A DNA stretch of 64,000 nucleotides from Pseudocercospora fijiensis CIRAD86. Lineage: Eukaryota; Ascomycota; Dothideomycetes; Mycosphaerellales; Mycosphaerellaceae. Made by a program: the position numbers and the translations under genes. The stretch lies in NCBI RefSeq assembly GCF_000340215.1, contig NW_006921553.1:175510-239509 (forward strand). Direction: 5' to 3'. The notes under the pieces were generated by a model. The model searched no databases. It had not been told where the DNA came from and saw only the letters and a program-made list of their open reading frames with translations. This document shows, piece after piece, positions 40,700 through 52,413 of this stretch. Positions within the stretch are counted from its first letter, which is position 1. Every line of letters begins with the position of its first letter.

Positions 40700-42308
40700 G
40701 GACTTCCATGCGGGCCAAATGAGCGGGAATCCTGCTTCTCCTGCTTCGGATCCTCGGTGGCTTGTTCCTGATTGACGAGAGGTTCCTGGTCGCCCTCTTG
40801 TATGCTGGGCTCGTCTTGCTGGTGTTCAGAGTGTGATCCTGCTGTGGACCGACCTCAGCTTGTGCTTGGCGATTAGGGTGGATTGGAGTCAGGACCTGCG
40901 AGTTCGGTGTTCGACGTTCCTCCTCCTTGGCGAGCTCCTCCTCGATGCGCGTCTTCTTGGGCATGGAGAGGATGTCTAGGCCGAGAATTGCACTCCTCCT
41001 GCTCCAAGCCATTGAGCTCGGCCTCCTCCTTGGCCAGCTCCTGGGTGCGCATCTTCTTGCGCATGTAGACTCCAAGCCGAGAATCCCACTCCTCCTCCTC
41101 CTCCTCCCAGCCATTGAGCTCGGCCTCCTCCGTGGGCTCCTCGGTGCGCATCTTCTTGCGCATGAAGGGTGTGCCCAAGGAACGAGCGCCATGCTCCTGC
41201 TGCCTCATGCCATTGAGCTCGGCCTCCTCCGTGGGCTCCTCGGTGCGCATCTTCTTGCGCATGAAGGGTGTGCCCAAGGAACGAGCGCCATGCTCCTGCT
41301 GCCTCAAGCCATTGAGCTTGGCCTCCTCCTTGTCGAGCTCATCCTCAATGCGCATCTGCTTGCGTAGGGTGTCCAAGCCGAGAATCCCACTCCTCCTGCT
41401 TCAAGCCATTGAGCATGGCTTCCTCGATGCGTGTCTTGTTAACCATGGAGAGGGTGTCCAAGCAGCGATCGACACGCTCTTCCTGAAGCGCAAGCTTCTC
41501 CCTTGCGAGCTCCTTCTCCTCAGTGCGCATCTTGTTGGACATAGAGAGGCTGTCCAACCCGTTGACCTGGGAATCATCCTCCTTGGCGAGCTCTTCCTCA
41601 ATGCGAAACTTCTTGAGTGTGGAGAGGGTGTCCGCATGCGACATACTCCTCGTTGAGCGCGGTGGCGGTATCGAGTTGGCGTTCATCTGAATGTGCATCG
41701 TCTTCAAGATGGAGAGGGTCAAGCGGCGAGGGACATGCTTGTCATTGAGCGCAATGGCGGGATCGAGTTTGGCGTTCATGTCGATGTGCGTCGTCTTCGG
41801 CGTGGAGAGGGAGAAGCGGCGAGCGACATGCGCCTCATTCCGTGCAATGGCGGGATCGATTTTGGCGTTCATCTGGATGACCCCAACCAAACTATGGAGA
41901 GAGTGCCCAACCAGCGAGTGATATGCTCTTCCTTCAGCGCAATGGCGGCATCCGGATTGGCGTTCATCTCAATGCGCAAATGTGCAAGCAGCGCGCGCGA
42001 CGCTTCTCCTTGAGCGCAACAGCGGCTTCGAGCTTGTCTATGCAGCAAGCACCACACTCTTCCTTGAGCGCAACAGCGGCATCGAGCCTGGCGCTCATCT
42101 CAATGTGCTTGGCTGCAAGAACCTCCTTCGGCTGCCATCCCCTGGAGCATAGTGTCCATCTCCTCGAGTGAATCCCAGGTCTCGGCGGCCTCCGCCTCGG
42201 CCTCGAATGTGAGAGATGTGCTTTGATAGCTGGTAATTGCGATGTAGAAATGTCCGAGTCCGAGTCGAGTCGTTGTGGGGTTCGTGGTGGTGTTGTAGCA
42301 GGAAGCAT
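40700..42308 (-). pseudogene. Repeat gene for charged helical protein, frameshifted
   Basis: From an ATG at 42,308 the minus strand carries two repeat types. The first, about 33 aa (Met-Asn-Ala-Lys-Leu-Asp-Pro-Ala-Ile-Ala-Leu), occupies 41,690-42,130. The second, about 33 aa (Arg-Ile-Glu-Glu-Glu-Leu-Ala-Lys-Glu-Glu ... Leu-Asn-Gly-Leu), occupies 40,900-41,640. Coding character is strong, but the frame jumps at least twice by one base at the same place in the repeat (after Trp/Asn-Asp/Ser-Ser-Arg, near 41,380 and 40,990) and more often in the upstream part. The last frame runs to 40,695. Without RNA data this is best called a frameshifted repeat gene of unknown function. Confidence 0.5.
41009..41410 (-). 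repeat. About 99-bp coding tandem repeat
   Basis: The anchor CCATTGAGCTCGGCCTCCTC recurs near 41,009, 41,111, 41,210, 41,309 and 41,406. Two central 99-bp units are virtually identical (compare CATGAAGGGTGTGCCC at 41,161 and 41,260). Confidence 0.9.
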
Positions 42309-42679
42309 AAATTTGTGGTAGAAAGCGGCGATGTGCGGAGGTGCGCGGAGGTGCCTTGGAGCAGAGCCTCAGCGGCGTTGTACGGAGGTGTGCGGAGGTG
42401 CCTTAGAGCAGAGCCTCAGCGGCGTTGTGCGGAGGTGCCTGAGCGGACTCGGGCGGGCGAGGCGGGAAGCGGCCTGTTCCGACCCCGCCAAAGTCTGAAT
42501 CCAACCATGCGGAAGCGAACTTCCGGATTCGGACAACAATAGCAAGAGTCTTGTGCTTGCAAAAGCTGCATACGTTTCCTGCGTTTGTTTACCAAAAACA
42601 TCACAAAGAAACCTCGAAGACTCGACCACACTGCACAACCCGCGACACAAACTGCACAAGCTGCGACACATACTGCACA
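42309..42679. other. Short intergenic region with GCGGAGGTG repeats
   Basis: GTGCGGAGGTGCCTTGGAGC-type units of about 50-55 bp repeat around 42,330-42,440. This is the probable promoter region of the divergently placed 669-aa gene. Confidence 0.45.
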
Positions 42680-44746
42680 ATGGAGTCGCGACGGATAGTG
42701 CAGCGTCAGCTGGATGCGCAGCTCGGTCAGTGCAGCCATCCTTGTCTGACTGCGCGGCGCCTCCCAGCGCCCGCGCGACGATCATCGACGCCGCCCTCGA
42801 CTCAGCGCCAAACAAAAGGCGCGCTGCGTCGCCGAGGCTTGCACAGAGTAAGACCACCGACAGAGCTGCATCGAATTGCCGCTGCTGATGACAATGTACA
42901 GGGTACACGTCGCAAGACCGTTACCACCACTGTGCTGCTTATGCTCGCTGCCCTCGCGTTGGGTGCAGTATGCGCTCGGCTTTGGGCCTTCTTCACCCCT
43001 CCTGATCTGCATCTGCAACACCTAGAGCAGTGTCTCGTTGCATCGACAGTCGCCGCCGAGGAACACCAACCTTCCTCCGACACTCATCTGATCCCAGTCG
43101 GCCTTGCTTTGCCTCTCAGCGCCATGGCCAATACCATTGAGAGACACACTCGCGTAGGCCTGGGCTCACCATTGCCCATGGCATGGCCAGTGCAGTTGAC
43201 GGATCACGAAATCTCTGCCGACAACCTTCGACATCGACACCTGGTCGCCACCAGCAAGCAGCTCCACTCTGCTCGACAAGCCGTTTTCGACAGCCCTCTC
43301 TGGGCCGACTATTGGCGTTCGCTCCACAACTCCCATCTCTTCCTCGTCAAAGCCACGCTGAAGCTGCTGCTGGCCCAGGACTATGCATCGACGTCACATC
43401 CGATCTGGCAACGAGTGCAGTGTGCATTCGCTGACTGTCCTGGGTATGATCTTGCCACAGACCCTTTCACAGCATCGATGTTTCTTTGGAACATTTCCAG
43501 CCGAATCACACTGTCGTGCGCCTCGCACCACGACATTGCTTCGCCCGTGTTCAATTCCACGCAACTCTTCCAGACCGCTCGACAGGTGAAGAAAGGTATG
43601 TTGGGTCCGATTGCCGGGCAGCTCAAGCTCATCCACTGATTTCCGACACAAGCCATTCTCTCCGACATCGACTTCATCAGCAAGTCCGAAGCGCGTCGCC
43701 TCTCGCGGTATGCTGATGTCTCGCAACCTGGCTTGGTTTCTCCGCCTCCCAAACCGCCACGCTGGCTGCCTGTGCCGGCATCTCGAACGAGGCGTAGCAT
43801 ACTCCTCGCGCAGCCGAAATTGGTCTATGGTGTGAGCGTTCCAAGCGCGGCCAATGCGAGAAGGATGAATGCTCTGATGTCCGCGTGGGCCGAGGCCGAA
43901 TGGGCAGAGTTGCTTGCCGGAACTCTGCAAGCCATCCAGCGACAGCTGGTCCACGAATGTCAAGGGCCAATGAACCGAGTCCACGACAACCATGCTCGAA
44001 TCCAAACCAGCAACGTCCAGCAAGAAGAACACGACAGTCACGGCAGAAGAAGCCGTGCCGGTGCGGCTGGCATCTTGCTCGGCTGGGCAGAGGACCTGCT
44101 CGGACTGGGACGAAGTCGAACAGCAGACCACGAAGACAAATCGGAGCCAATGGACGACACCAAACCCCATGGCAAAGACCAACACACCAATCTCCGCACA
44201 TTCAACCTCTTTGACGGCCACCGCTCCCGCCCCTCGCGAAACATCCTCGACACAATCTGGCGAAACACCCTCAAACGCAGCTTCAGGCTCTGGAAGGACC
44301 AAAAAAGCGCGCCTCCTCCATCTCGACGTTCTCAGGAAAGCGCGTGGCATGCCTGTCTCTTCCCCCACAACCTCACTGACCCAACCTCGCCAAACCACAA
44401 ACACAAAGCCGCTCTCCTCGCTTCTCGCGCCGTCTACGCATATTGGCATGCGGGCGCGGCGCCAGAATGGCTGACGAAGCTGAAGCCACCTGGTGACAAC
44501 ACCATCCCGGACGAACCTTCTCCTTTAGACCTCGAGAGCTCAGACGAAGTGGACGAGAATTCTTCTGGTGTGGAATGGCTCCTGGGGGAACGTCAGACTT
44601 TGACGCGCGCTGTGAAATGGAAGAGTGAGGATCGTATCTGCATGGGTTGGGCTGGCCTGTATCTTGTCAATGGGCGGGAGTGCGATAAGCAGTTCAGAGG
44701 TGAGGGCCGGTGGGGTGGTGTTGATTTGGATGCGGGGATTTTGTAG
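42680..44746 (+). CDS. 669-aa single-pass membrane protein, two exons
   Basis: I start at GCACAATGGAG (42,680); an upstream in-frame codon exists but lies in poor context. Exon 1 ends at 43,595. The 57-nt intron (43,596-43,652) is GTATGT...CCACTGATTT...CACAAG, phase 1, and it joins two frames that otherwise break. Exon 2 ends at 44,746. Residues 1-78 are basic and Ser/Pro-rich, residues about 80-105 are one hydrophobic segment (Val-Leu-Leu-Met-Leu-Ala-Ala-Leu-Ala-Leu), and the rest is soluble, which fits a type II membrane protein with a large lumenal or extracellular part. Two Asn-x-Ser/Thr sites follow the segment in exon 1. No catalytic motif or family is recognised. Confidence 0.65.
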
Positions 44747-44978
44747 GAGGGGATGGACAAGACGGAGAGAGGATAGGGCAAGGAGGATAGGCAAAGCAGG
44801 ATTGGGAAAGGAGGACAGGGAAAGGAGAGAAAAAAATGTACGAATAGAACCTCTTGTCGCATCGGCCATTCTTCAACGCTGGATTCCATAGTTTGCAGTG
44901 AATCCGATGACTGATTTTCATTCACTCCCGCTCTAATAAGTGACGCCGCTGTGAAATTCATGAAGCAGTGGATGATGA
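44747..44978. other. Downstream of the 669-aa gene
   Basis: A purine-rich GGATAGGGAAAGGAGG-type tract lies at 44,750-44,835. No gene is supported. Confidence 0.5.
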
Positions 44979-45236
44979 ATGGAGTCAAATAGATCCTTGC
45001 TCGTGGAGAGAGGGTATGTAGTACGTCCACGCCAGTTTTTTGGGATGTCGAGTTCTGCAGAAGATGAAGTGGTGCCTCCAGCCAGGTTTTACATCATGGA
45101 GTCAACCGAGAGGACGGGCATTGGGACCTTCTTCCTCCCCAGAAATGAGAACCCAGACTTGCCAAACAAACGCTCCATGGGATCGACGTACTGCTGGGCC
45201 GTGCCAGTTGCCAGTGACTGGATCCTTGACGACTGA
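44979..45236 (+). CDS. 85-aa open frame of unknown function
   Basis: A plus frame with balanced codons starts Met-Glu-Ser-Asn-Arg-Ser-Leu-Leu and ends Asp-Trp-Ile-Leu-Asp-Asp, with no repeats and no signal peptide. The absence of a strong opposing frame favours it slightly. It may be a fragment; no family is recognised. Confidence 0.3.
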   Translation: MESNRSLLVERGYVVRPRQFFGMSSSAEDEVVPPARFYIMESTERTGIGTFFLPRNENPDLPNKRSMGSTYCWAVPVASDWILDD

Positions 45237-46520
45237 TGATAGAGAAGACCTGCCAAAATCAGCCCAATCTGACCTCAGCTGTTCTGGAGCAAGCGTCTCA
45301 CGCAGCGTGGCACGCGCATGGCCTTACGCATATCCATGACCAGAGCTTATGCCTGCTACCTGCATGCCCTATGCCATCATGGTTCTTGCCCACCACGGAA
45401 CAGCTTCATATTCACTGGCTTGCGACTCTTCAACTCTGGGCTCGATCTCGGAGAGCTGTCCTTTGACCTTCGTCAACTCTTTACGCACTCCGGCGAAGAT
45501 TCCACGCCTTCGAATTGTGCCTTGACTGATCTTGACAACTGTAGACTGAAGTGTGTCGGCGTCGCTGAAGCTTGAAGGACAGTTGTCGCATAGGTCCGCG
45601 AGTCATTGGGGTCGGCTTTGTCGTAGCGGCACTCTCGTTTTGGTCTGGGAATGTCGAACTGATACTGCTAATGTGTCCAAGGAGCTGTGAAAGGGATGTG
45701 GGTGTATGTGATAAGAATTTGGACTATGTGAACTCAAATTGACCTCCGACTGTGAGTACCTACTCTCGCGCGCCGGCTCTACCATTCTTCTCGCTACGAT
45801 GTATTCTCCGTACGATGCTTTGCTCTTCTTCATAGCACTGTCTGCTGCAGTTATGGAGCCTACGTGTGCAAATGTCGTTCAATCTTGCGGAGTTGCGGGG
45901 GTCTTGCGGCTTGGCCGAGCCGCGGCGAAAGGGCCCAAGACCTCTCGACCCAGGCATGTACCTCACGTCCATACCTAAAGCAACCTCACAATCAATATCG
46001 GAGCCCTTCAAATCTATCGAGCGCGGGCTCTTCCAAGCTTGCGGCGTCCTTTATGAAGGCGATAGTACGAAGTATGATGAACAGAAATGGCCAGCAACAC
46101 AAGTTCGCCCCGCATGAAGAGCGTCGGAGACAGCTCCGACCCAATCGGCCCACGCCCAAACTTCAAAGCAAGTTTGTTTTGTGTTCCTTTACATCTTCCG
46201 CTAGGCTCTCGCACCATTTTCCAGCCATATCCACGGTTCCTTCGATTATAGCAGCACGCCGAGACTCTAGCGCCACCTCTTCTACAGACATCCTCGAGTC
46301 AACTACGATACCTTGCTCAGCGGCAATCAATGCGCGGCCGAGTCTTCAGCGATCTGCGCGGATGAATCACCCATGCAATGACAGGCGGAGAAGTCGACCC
46401 CTGAAAGTGTGGCGCAATAACGAAGGGTGATGGTTGGCGGGTTTATGCTGGTCATAACCATAATGCGCTTCGGAGGAGCCCTGGCGCTACATCACCGTCT
46501 GGTGTTGGCTGACAGGAGAA
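45237..46520. other. No confident gene
   Basis: Several 60-190-codon frames overlap on both strands (for example 45,864-46,430 plus). None shows a preferred frame, splice pair or domain. Confidence 0.4.
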
Positions 46521-46524
46521 GACT

Positions 46525-46795
46525 AGCAGTGGGCGAGAACTTCACATGGCCGCTTCACAATCCCGCGCTGATCAAGAGCAGGCAACGAGAAGAGGGCACA
46601 GGAGCAAGCATGGCTGTTGGCGAGCATCCTTCATGTGGGCGCTTCACAGTCCCGCGCTGGTCAAGAGCAAGCAACGAGAGGAGAGCACAGGAGCACGCAT
46701 GGCAGCAGGCGAGCACCCTTCATATGGGCGCTTCACAATCCCGCGCTTGTTAGGAGCAAGCAACGAGAAGAGAGCGCAAGAGCAAGCACGGCCAG
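46525..46795 (+). repeat. 90-bp tandem repeat, three units
   Basis: CTTCACAATCCCGCGCTGGT recurs near 46,552, 46,642 and 46,731. The period is a multiple of 3, and all three plus frames are open across it. No flanking gene can be assigned. Confidence 0.9.
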
Positions 46796-47257
46796 GTGAC
46801 ATGCATGCGTGTAGCGTGCACGTCGCATCGCGCACACGGGAAGCGGCATGTTGCCGAGCTTCGAGTCCTGGCTTCGAGGCATACCGCTCTGAAACGGACA
46901 TGTGGCTGATGAACAAGCTCCCAGGCCTGGAACGGCTGCGGACAGCTTCCAACTTGATGTGAAGAGGCAGAGACGCTCCTCTCGCTGGAAGTATCCATGC
47001 TTTCGAGGGTAGGGGTATAGGTTTACTGGGCTTGCTCAACACCAATGCGGGCAGTGGCCAAAGTGCTTTGCTGTAGGCGAAGGTCAAGCTACCGGCATTC
47101 ATGAACAGCATATTCACTTCTCACCTTTCCCATGTTTCTGCCATTGTCACATTCTCAAAATTGACTGACCAAGATGTAGATGAGATGGCCGGAGATGATG
47201 ATAGGAGAGTCGCCAACGACAACATAATGCTTACCACTGCCGCCTAAGCCGCAGACA
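46796..47257. other. No confident gene
   Basis: Frames on both strands are short and conflicting, and no repeat or site stands out. Confidence 0.4.
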
Positions 47258-47505
47258 GCAATCCTGTGCTGGGAGACAACGACAACAGCAGCTACGGCAT
47301 AAGCGAGCATCAATGGCCAGACTCCAGACGGGAATTCTGTACTAGGAGACGACGACAAAAGCAGCCACGACATAATCGAGCTTCAATGGCCAGACTGCAG
47401 GCGGCAATCGTATGCTGGGAGACGGCGACAAAGGCAGCTACGGCATAAGCGAGCATCAATAGCCAGACTGTAGACGGCAATCCTGATTCTGGCGTCGGCG
47501 ACCGG
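47258..47505. repeat. 73-bp tandem repeat, just over three units
   Basis: Equivalent positions of GCAATCCTGTGCTGGGAGAC fall at 47,258, 47,331, 47,404 and 47,477, exactly 73 bp apart. The units are about 85-90% alike. The period is not a multiple of 3. Confidence 0.9.
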
Positions 47506-49770
47506 CATGGCTACCTGACTATCCACACCATCGGAATCACCTCCATGCCTGCTGTTCTCTTCATGTGAACGATCCCAGGGATTTCAAGCCCAGGACCTGC
47601 TCGTCAAGGCGTTGGTGGAAGGTGAAATATTGGTGATTCCTGGAGCACTCGACGCTGTGCTTGATCAGTTTGATGCGTCGCTCTTGGCTTGCCAGTGAGT
47701 GGTTTGTCCTCAACTCTCGTGGAATCCGGAGTGGTCCTGCTGGGCTGAAGAACACGTTTTCTAGCACGGCCGCGGCTGTCTTCGTTGCGGCGGAGGATTC
47801 CATAATCGCTACGCTCCCGCATCTTCACCTAGAGCCACGATCAACCCTGCGAGGATCATTTCTTTCTAGGCCAGACAGCTGGTCACCAAGGCACGTCCAT
47901 CTCGAATGACTCCCGTCTTTATCAATTATCAAGCGTGCTATACGAAGTCATTTCGAAACTCCTCGGTGTTTTTTTCACAGTTGTTATAATCGGGTTCACC
48001 AGCTCTTCTCCGTCCGTTGGGGATGTTTGAAGAACTGGGGAAGCATTCAGGTTGAATTGCTCTGCTAATCTGTGAAAGACAGCCTTACGGCTTCGCGGCG
48101 TGCACTCAAGCCCGATGCTCATGCAGAGTTTGGCCGTTCCGGCCACGCTTCCATGCAAACATCTTTTGGCACCAAGTGCAATGGGAAGGCTTGTGATCCC
48201 GCTGGATGGATTGGCAGGTAAGCTAAGGAAGAGCGTGGAATGACAGGCGGAGAGAGGGGATTCTACAGATTTGACTAGCATTGTCGATCATGATGCCTAC
48301 ACCTGGTCGTTGGCCTTGTGGGACGCTGTTCTGGAGATATGGCGATGCAGACATCCGCCACTCAGTGAAGGAATCGGAGAGCTTTGGGGCGCTACTTGAC
48401 CTTTGGGCAAGCTGCGTTGCGTATTGGGAGAGCAGCTGCGCGGAGAGATATGCAGGATGGGTTTTCCAGAGATGGAGTCGTGAAGGAAGATGTGGTGGTG
48501 CAATGCATACTGGCATTGCAGGCGCCTGCGAGTTTGGCATCAGGACGTGGACGTGCAAAGAGCAAAATGCCAAGCTGCGGGTCGGGTGCTTCCGGCTCAT
48601 CCCAGCCAAGGAACGCCGAATCGCCTTCCTGTGATCCTCTCTCTATGCCCAGCGCCATCGACAGCATTGTGTGCCGCCTTCAACACGACATCCAACTTTT
48701 CCACGAACACCAGGAGCTCTTGGCGGGACGTTCCATCGGCGTGTCGGCAGCAGGCCTGCAATGTCTTGGAGAGCGCCAGCTACATTTGCCCAGATACTTC
48801 CCATCACGGCGACATGAGAATGCATCCGCTATGGTAGGCGTTGCTGATGATGTGCTGGTCACCGCGTAGGAGCTCGGGTCGGCGGAAAATGTTGTCGACC
48901 ATCGAGACGATTACGATGAATATCAGCATCCAGGCACCTCGGACGCATGTTCTCTGCAAGATTCCGCATAGGTTGGCCCGCTTTCTCCAGCACCGCCTCG
49001 ATTTCGTCCTCACTCTCGTCCATCAGGCATTTCTCCATCACCTGCATGTCTCGGATCCAGCCTGGGCTAGACATGGCGTCGATTCGTGGCGTCGGTGGGC
49101 TGCAGATGAGACTCGACACACGGTCAGAAACAGGCGATGGGTGCGTGGACTTCAGGCTTTTGTCAGGTACCTCGGTGTACTACGATGTGGGATGGTGTTC
49201 TGGCTATCGTGGAAGCGTCTGGATATGAAAATATGGGGCGACAAAGAGCTTGGTCAATGGGAGAGACACAGAGCGCGCTCGTTCGCTGCGCTGCAGCTAC
49301 CTGTTCGTAGAGCGAAAATCCCACCATGGCTCACGCCTATTATTCACACTTTCATATCCCGTCATGGAGCGCCGGGAAATCGCGGTGGCACAATTGGGAC
49401 CAGCACTTCAACCTCAAAATGTCGTGATCCGCAAGGGCAGCGCCGAAGGATACTCAAGGCATGATCTTTGCCGATTGTGCTTTCGTTACGACGACATACT
49501 CTCCCTGCGAAATGACGCGACACGAGTCGAATTGGACATGGTTGTGGCCCTGTTTGGATGGCCTACCCGCTGAACGCTCACCAGCTACCCAAGCACCACA
49601 TCCTGCTCTATATTACCCAAGCGTGGGGAATGTAATGGCAGCGTCTATGGGCGAAGAGTAGTATCAAGCTGCACTGCACATCAAACATAAGAGCTCTTAC
49701 ACCTTTGTGAGCACTCACAATCTCATTACGACATTACCACAGCCTCATTACAGCTTCTACAGTTCAAACC
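47506..49770. other. No confident gene; scattered gene-like fragments
   Basis: A minus frame at 48,859-49,119 contains a charged helical stretch (Glu-Ser-Glu-Asp-Glu-Ile-Glu-Ala-Val-Leu-Glu-Lys) with good codon use. Further minus and plus fragments lie at 48,223-48,869. They do not join into a model. They may be decayed duplicates of multi-exon genes. Confidence 0.35.
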
Positions 49771-50299
49771 ATGAACGCTGCAAGACGCCGCGAATGGATC
49801 CATCCCACGGCCTCGCGCGCAAGTGAGTATCCTCGGGCCAAGGCAGATGATACAATGGCGGCATTTACTCAGGCCCTCGTCGCCTATACCTACGCCAAAA
49901 ACTGGCCAATACACGACTTCATTACGAACTTACTGAAGGCTCATCACAACTCTTCCGGCCTATACTATAGACGTTGCAAGACGCCGCAGATCCTTCCAGC
50001 AGCCTCGCAAGCAAGTGAGTATCCTCAAGCCAAGGCAGATGATATGATATCGGCATGTTTTGAGCACAGTCGCCCACATCACGCCCAAAACTGACCAAAA
50101 CATTCGTGCGAGTGGTGGCATTACCGACCACAAACTCACCGTTTCACCTCCCCATTTCGCAGACGATTTCCAGACCCCTACGTGGCACGCCACCTCGCCG
50201 ACCTTCGGAGCCAGCGAAGTGAGACGGCGAATTGAGGTGATCTTGAGGCACAAAGCCGAGCTGCAGCTGCAGGAGAGGTCTACGGATGTGCAGTCATGA
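49771..50299 (+). CDS. 157-aa two-exon gene with an internal duplication
   Basis: Exon 1 (49,771-50,014) starts TTCAAACCATGAAC. The intron (50,015-50,069, 55 nt, phase 1) is GTGAGT...CACAG and removal brings exon 2 (50,070-50,299) into frame, ending Ser-Thr-Asp-Val-Gln-Ser. Exon 1 and the start of exon 2 derive from a tandem duplication of about 210 bp. The first copy contains a matching GTGAGT...ACTCAG segment (50 nt, from about 49,822); reading through it keeps the frame open, whereas splicing it would hit TAG near 49,969. The C-terminal part is helical and charged (Arg-Arg-Arg-Ile-Glu-Val-Ile-Leu-Arg-His-Lys). No family is recognised. Confidence 0.45.
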
Positions 50300-51106
50300 T
50301 CCTTCGGCCGGGAACCGAAGCTTTCCCTCTCTCGAGCATGTTCGTGCTGCCTGGTCTGAGTTTTCGGAGACGGGAATCATCACTCCTTGGCTTTCCGAAT
50401 AAGCAAATGATGAACTTCGGAATCCGACATCATTGGTCTCGAATATGCCGAGCTCGCACAGTGGCTGCTTGTTCAATTTCAGTCGTCAAACACATGCTGC
50501 AGCCTGTTTGTCAGACTTCCTATGCGAGAAAGAGCGACGTTCACGAATGGCAAACGGAATAATCGTGCCTTGGCGACGCACAGCGGGACTGGGCCGAGTA
50601 CGGCCTACACCTTGTCGGGTTCAGATTCAGAGACACGAGCACCAACAACGAGATGAAAAACTCCTACGAGGGAACATTTTATTACAGCATTCGATTCCTG
50701 GCTCGAAGGCGAGTTCGCTGATATGCCTACCGCCAGCCGGCCACGCAGGTCGAGGATCATACACTCTGTGGCATTCCTCAGCATAGGGAAGCACCACGGC
50801 AAAGCTGGCTGATGGTGTTCGTTGGGCGAACTTGAAGCCATGTCCCTTTTCCTTTCACCCCAAATTGGAGCGACCTCTTCCTATTCCATCATCGTCATCC
50901 TCTCTGGTGTCGATCGCCTCGCTTCTCGATCCGCAGCCAACAGGCCTTCGCCCTGGGTTGGATCTTGTTCGGCAGACAACTTAGACTGTGGGCGTGGTAT
51001 CCCATCGATGTAGTCTGGCGAGATTTGGGCCATGACCTGTGAACAGCGTCCAGATGCTCTATCGGAGCAGGCTTTCCAGTTGTTACTTTCTGATTTGGAA
51101 GCTTAG
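50300..51106. other. No confident gene
   Basis: A plus-strand stretch near 50,580-50,990 has gene-like pieces in different frames. I cannot assemble them. Confidence 0.35.
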
Positions 51107-51928
51107 ATGGGATGCAATGACGGGCAGCAGCAGTATAAGACTTCGATTCGGCAGCGTTTTCATCGGAGGGTGTGGCGGCAATTCATCATCTGGAGACGTG
51201 TTACCAAATCAGTGCCAGGATCACAGCGAAAGCTAATCGTAACGAGGAATGACACCTGCGATGGGGTATCAGCACTAGAAAACGGGGTGGAACGAGCATC
51301 GTAATGAAGTACAACATCAGCAGCATTCCCGACAACACAAGCGGGCCCAAGAACGGCAATCTCATGCGCACGAACAAAAAGCAGCCCAGGCTCGCCATCA
51401 CACCTAACATCCCCATTACACGCACAACCGAGGAGAAGGAGACGGAGGAGGTTGCGAGCACCAACAAAATCGGGGCGGCGGAGCAGAAGAGGAGGAGGGA
51501 GGAGAAGGAGACGTTGGCTCAGAAGGCGCAGATGGGCTCGAAGAAGCTGGAGCTGTTCGACTCTACGAAGGCGTCCAGCATAGAGATCAAAGGTTCTCCT
51601 CGTTGGGTCGATCAAGTTGCACCAGAACGGGCAGTTGAATACAGGCAGGGACGTAGGCGCAGAGCAGAACGAGCCCGACTAGTCGAAGGAGCAGCGAGAC
51701 TATACTAGAGCCATGAGCTCGATCATGTTGAGCATCCAGTCCGTCACCGACACCATGCGCAGCCCCATAGACAAGGCGGTGGAGTACGTCGCGAGGAACC
51801 CAGGCGGCTCGATCGTCGCTACAGAGAAGGGCTACGTCTCGGAGTTGGATCCCAACACTGGCTGCATCGGCACCAGCCAGTCGAGGAACGACATCACCGG
51901 GACCCTACATGGATGCAGTCATCACTGA
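51107..51928 (+). pseudogene. Three abutting coding-like frames, probably one gene
   Basis: Frames at 51,107-51,304 (65 aa, basic), 51,304-51,708 (134 aa, Lys/Glu/Arg-rich, helical) and 51,713-51,928 (71 aa) follow each other with almost no gap. The first stop overlaps the next ATG as TAATG, and the second stop is 4 nt before the third ATG. Codon usage in the second and third is strongly G/C-ended, so the plus strand is the likely coding strand. The order suggests one gene interrupted by two indels or by introns I could not place. Function is unknown. Confidence 0.4.
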
Positions 51929-52413
51929 CAAGAGTGCGAGGTGAATGCTCAGCCAGTGGACCTCGGAGTAGGTCGTGATCGAGGGCGTGGCGCCGGATGT
52001 GCTCATGAAATAGAACTGGAACGGAGTCTCGATGACCCGACAATCTTGGTTGATTCCCATAGCTCATGGAGGCATCGAACAATGCATGGCACTATACAGG
52101 CTCCCAAGCTGGATGTTGGCAGAGGCCATCACACGAATACGGTGTTGTATCTTACTGCTGATGCGAGCCCATACGTCAATCCCTGGACTGATGTCTGCTT
52201 CAAGGACTTGTCTCACGCACAACAGCTACAGGGCTTCTTCGACTATGATTCGTTCAGTATAGGCTCGGCGACGTCTCAAGTGTCAGGCAACACCATGGCA
52301 TGAGTGTGTATTAGGAGAGGAGAATGCGTACAACGTAAGTGGTTCTTCACAGATCATTGACGGTAAGCTCGGCAGCCTCTCTGCAGGTGCAGAGCATGTA
52401 AAGACCCACCAAA
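51929..52413. other. No confident gene
   Basis: A plus frame (51,941-52,303) is open but without codon bias or a domain. Confidence 0.4.

Noticed and set aside
40900..41410. Regular 99-bp repeats considered as a CRISPR-like array
   Set aside because: There is no conserved repeat with unique spacers; whole units are alike and coding, and the organism is eukaryotic.
51201..51467. Minus-strand frame that looks like a multi-pass membrane protein
   Set aside because: It lies opposite a Lys/Glu-rich plus frame with strong G/C-ended codons. Antisense of charged helices often looks hydrophobic.
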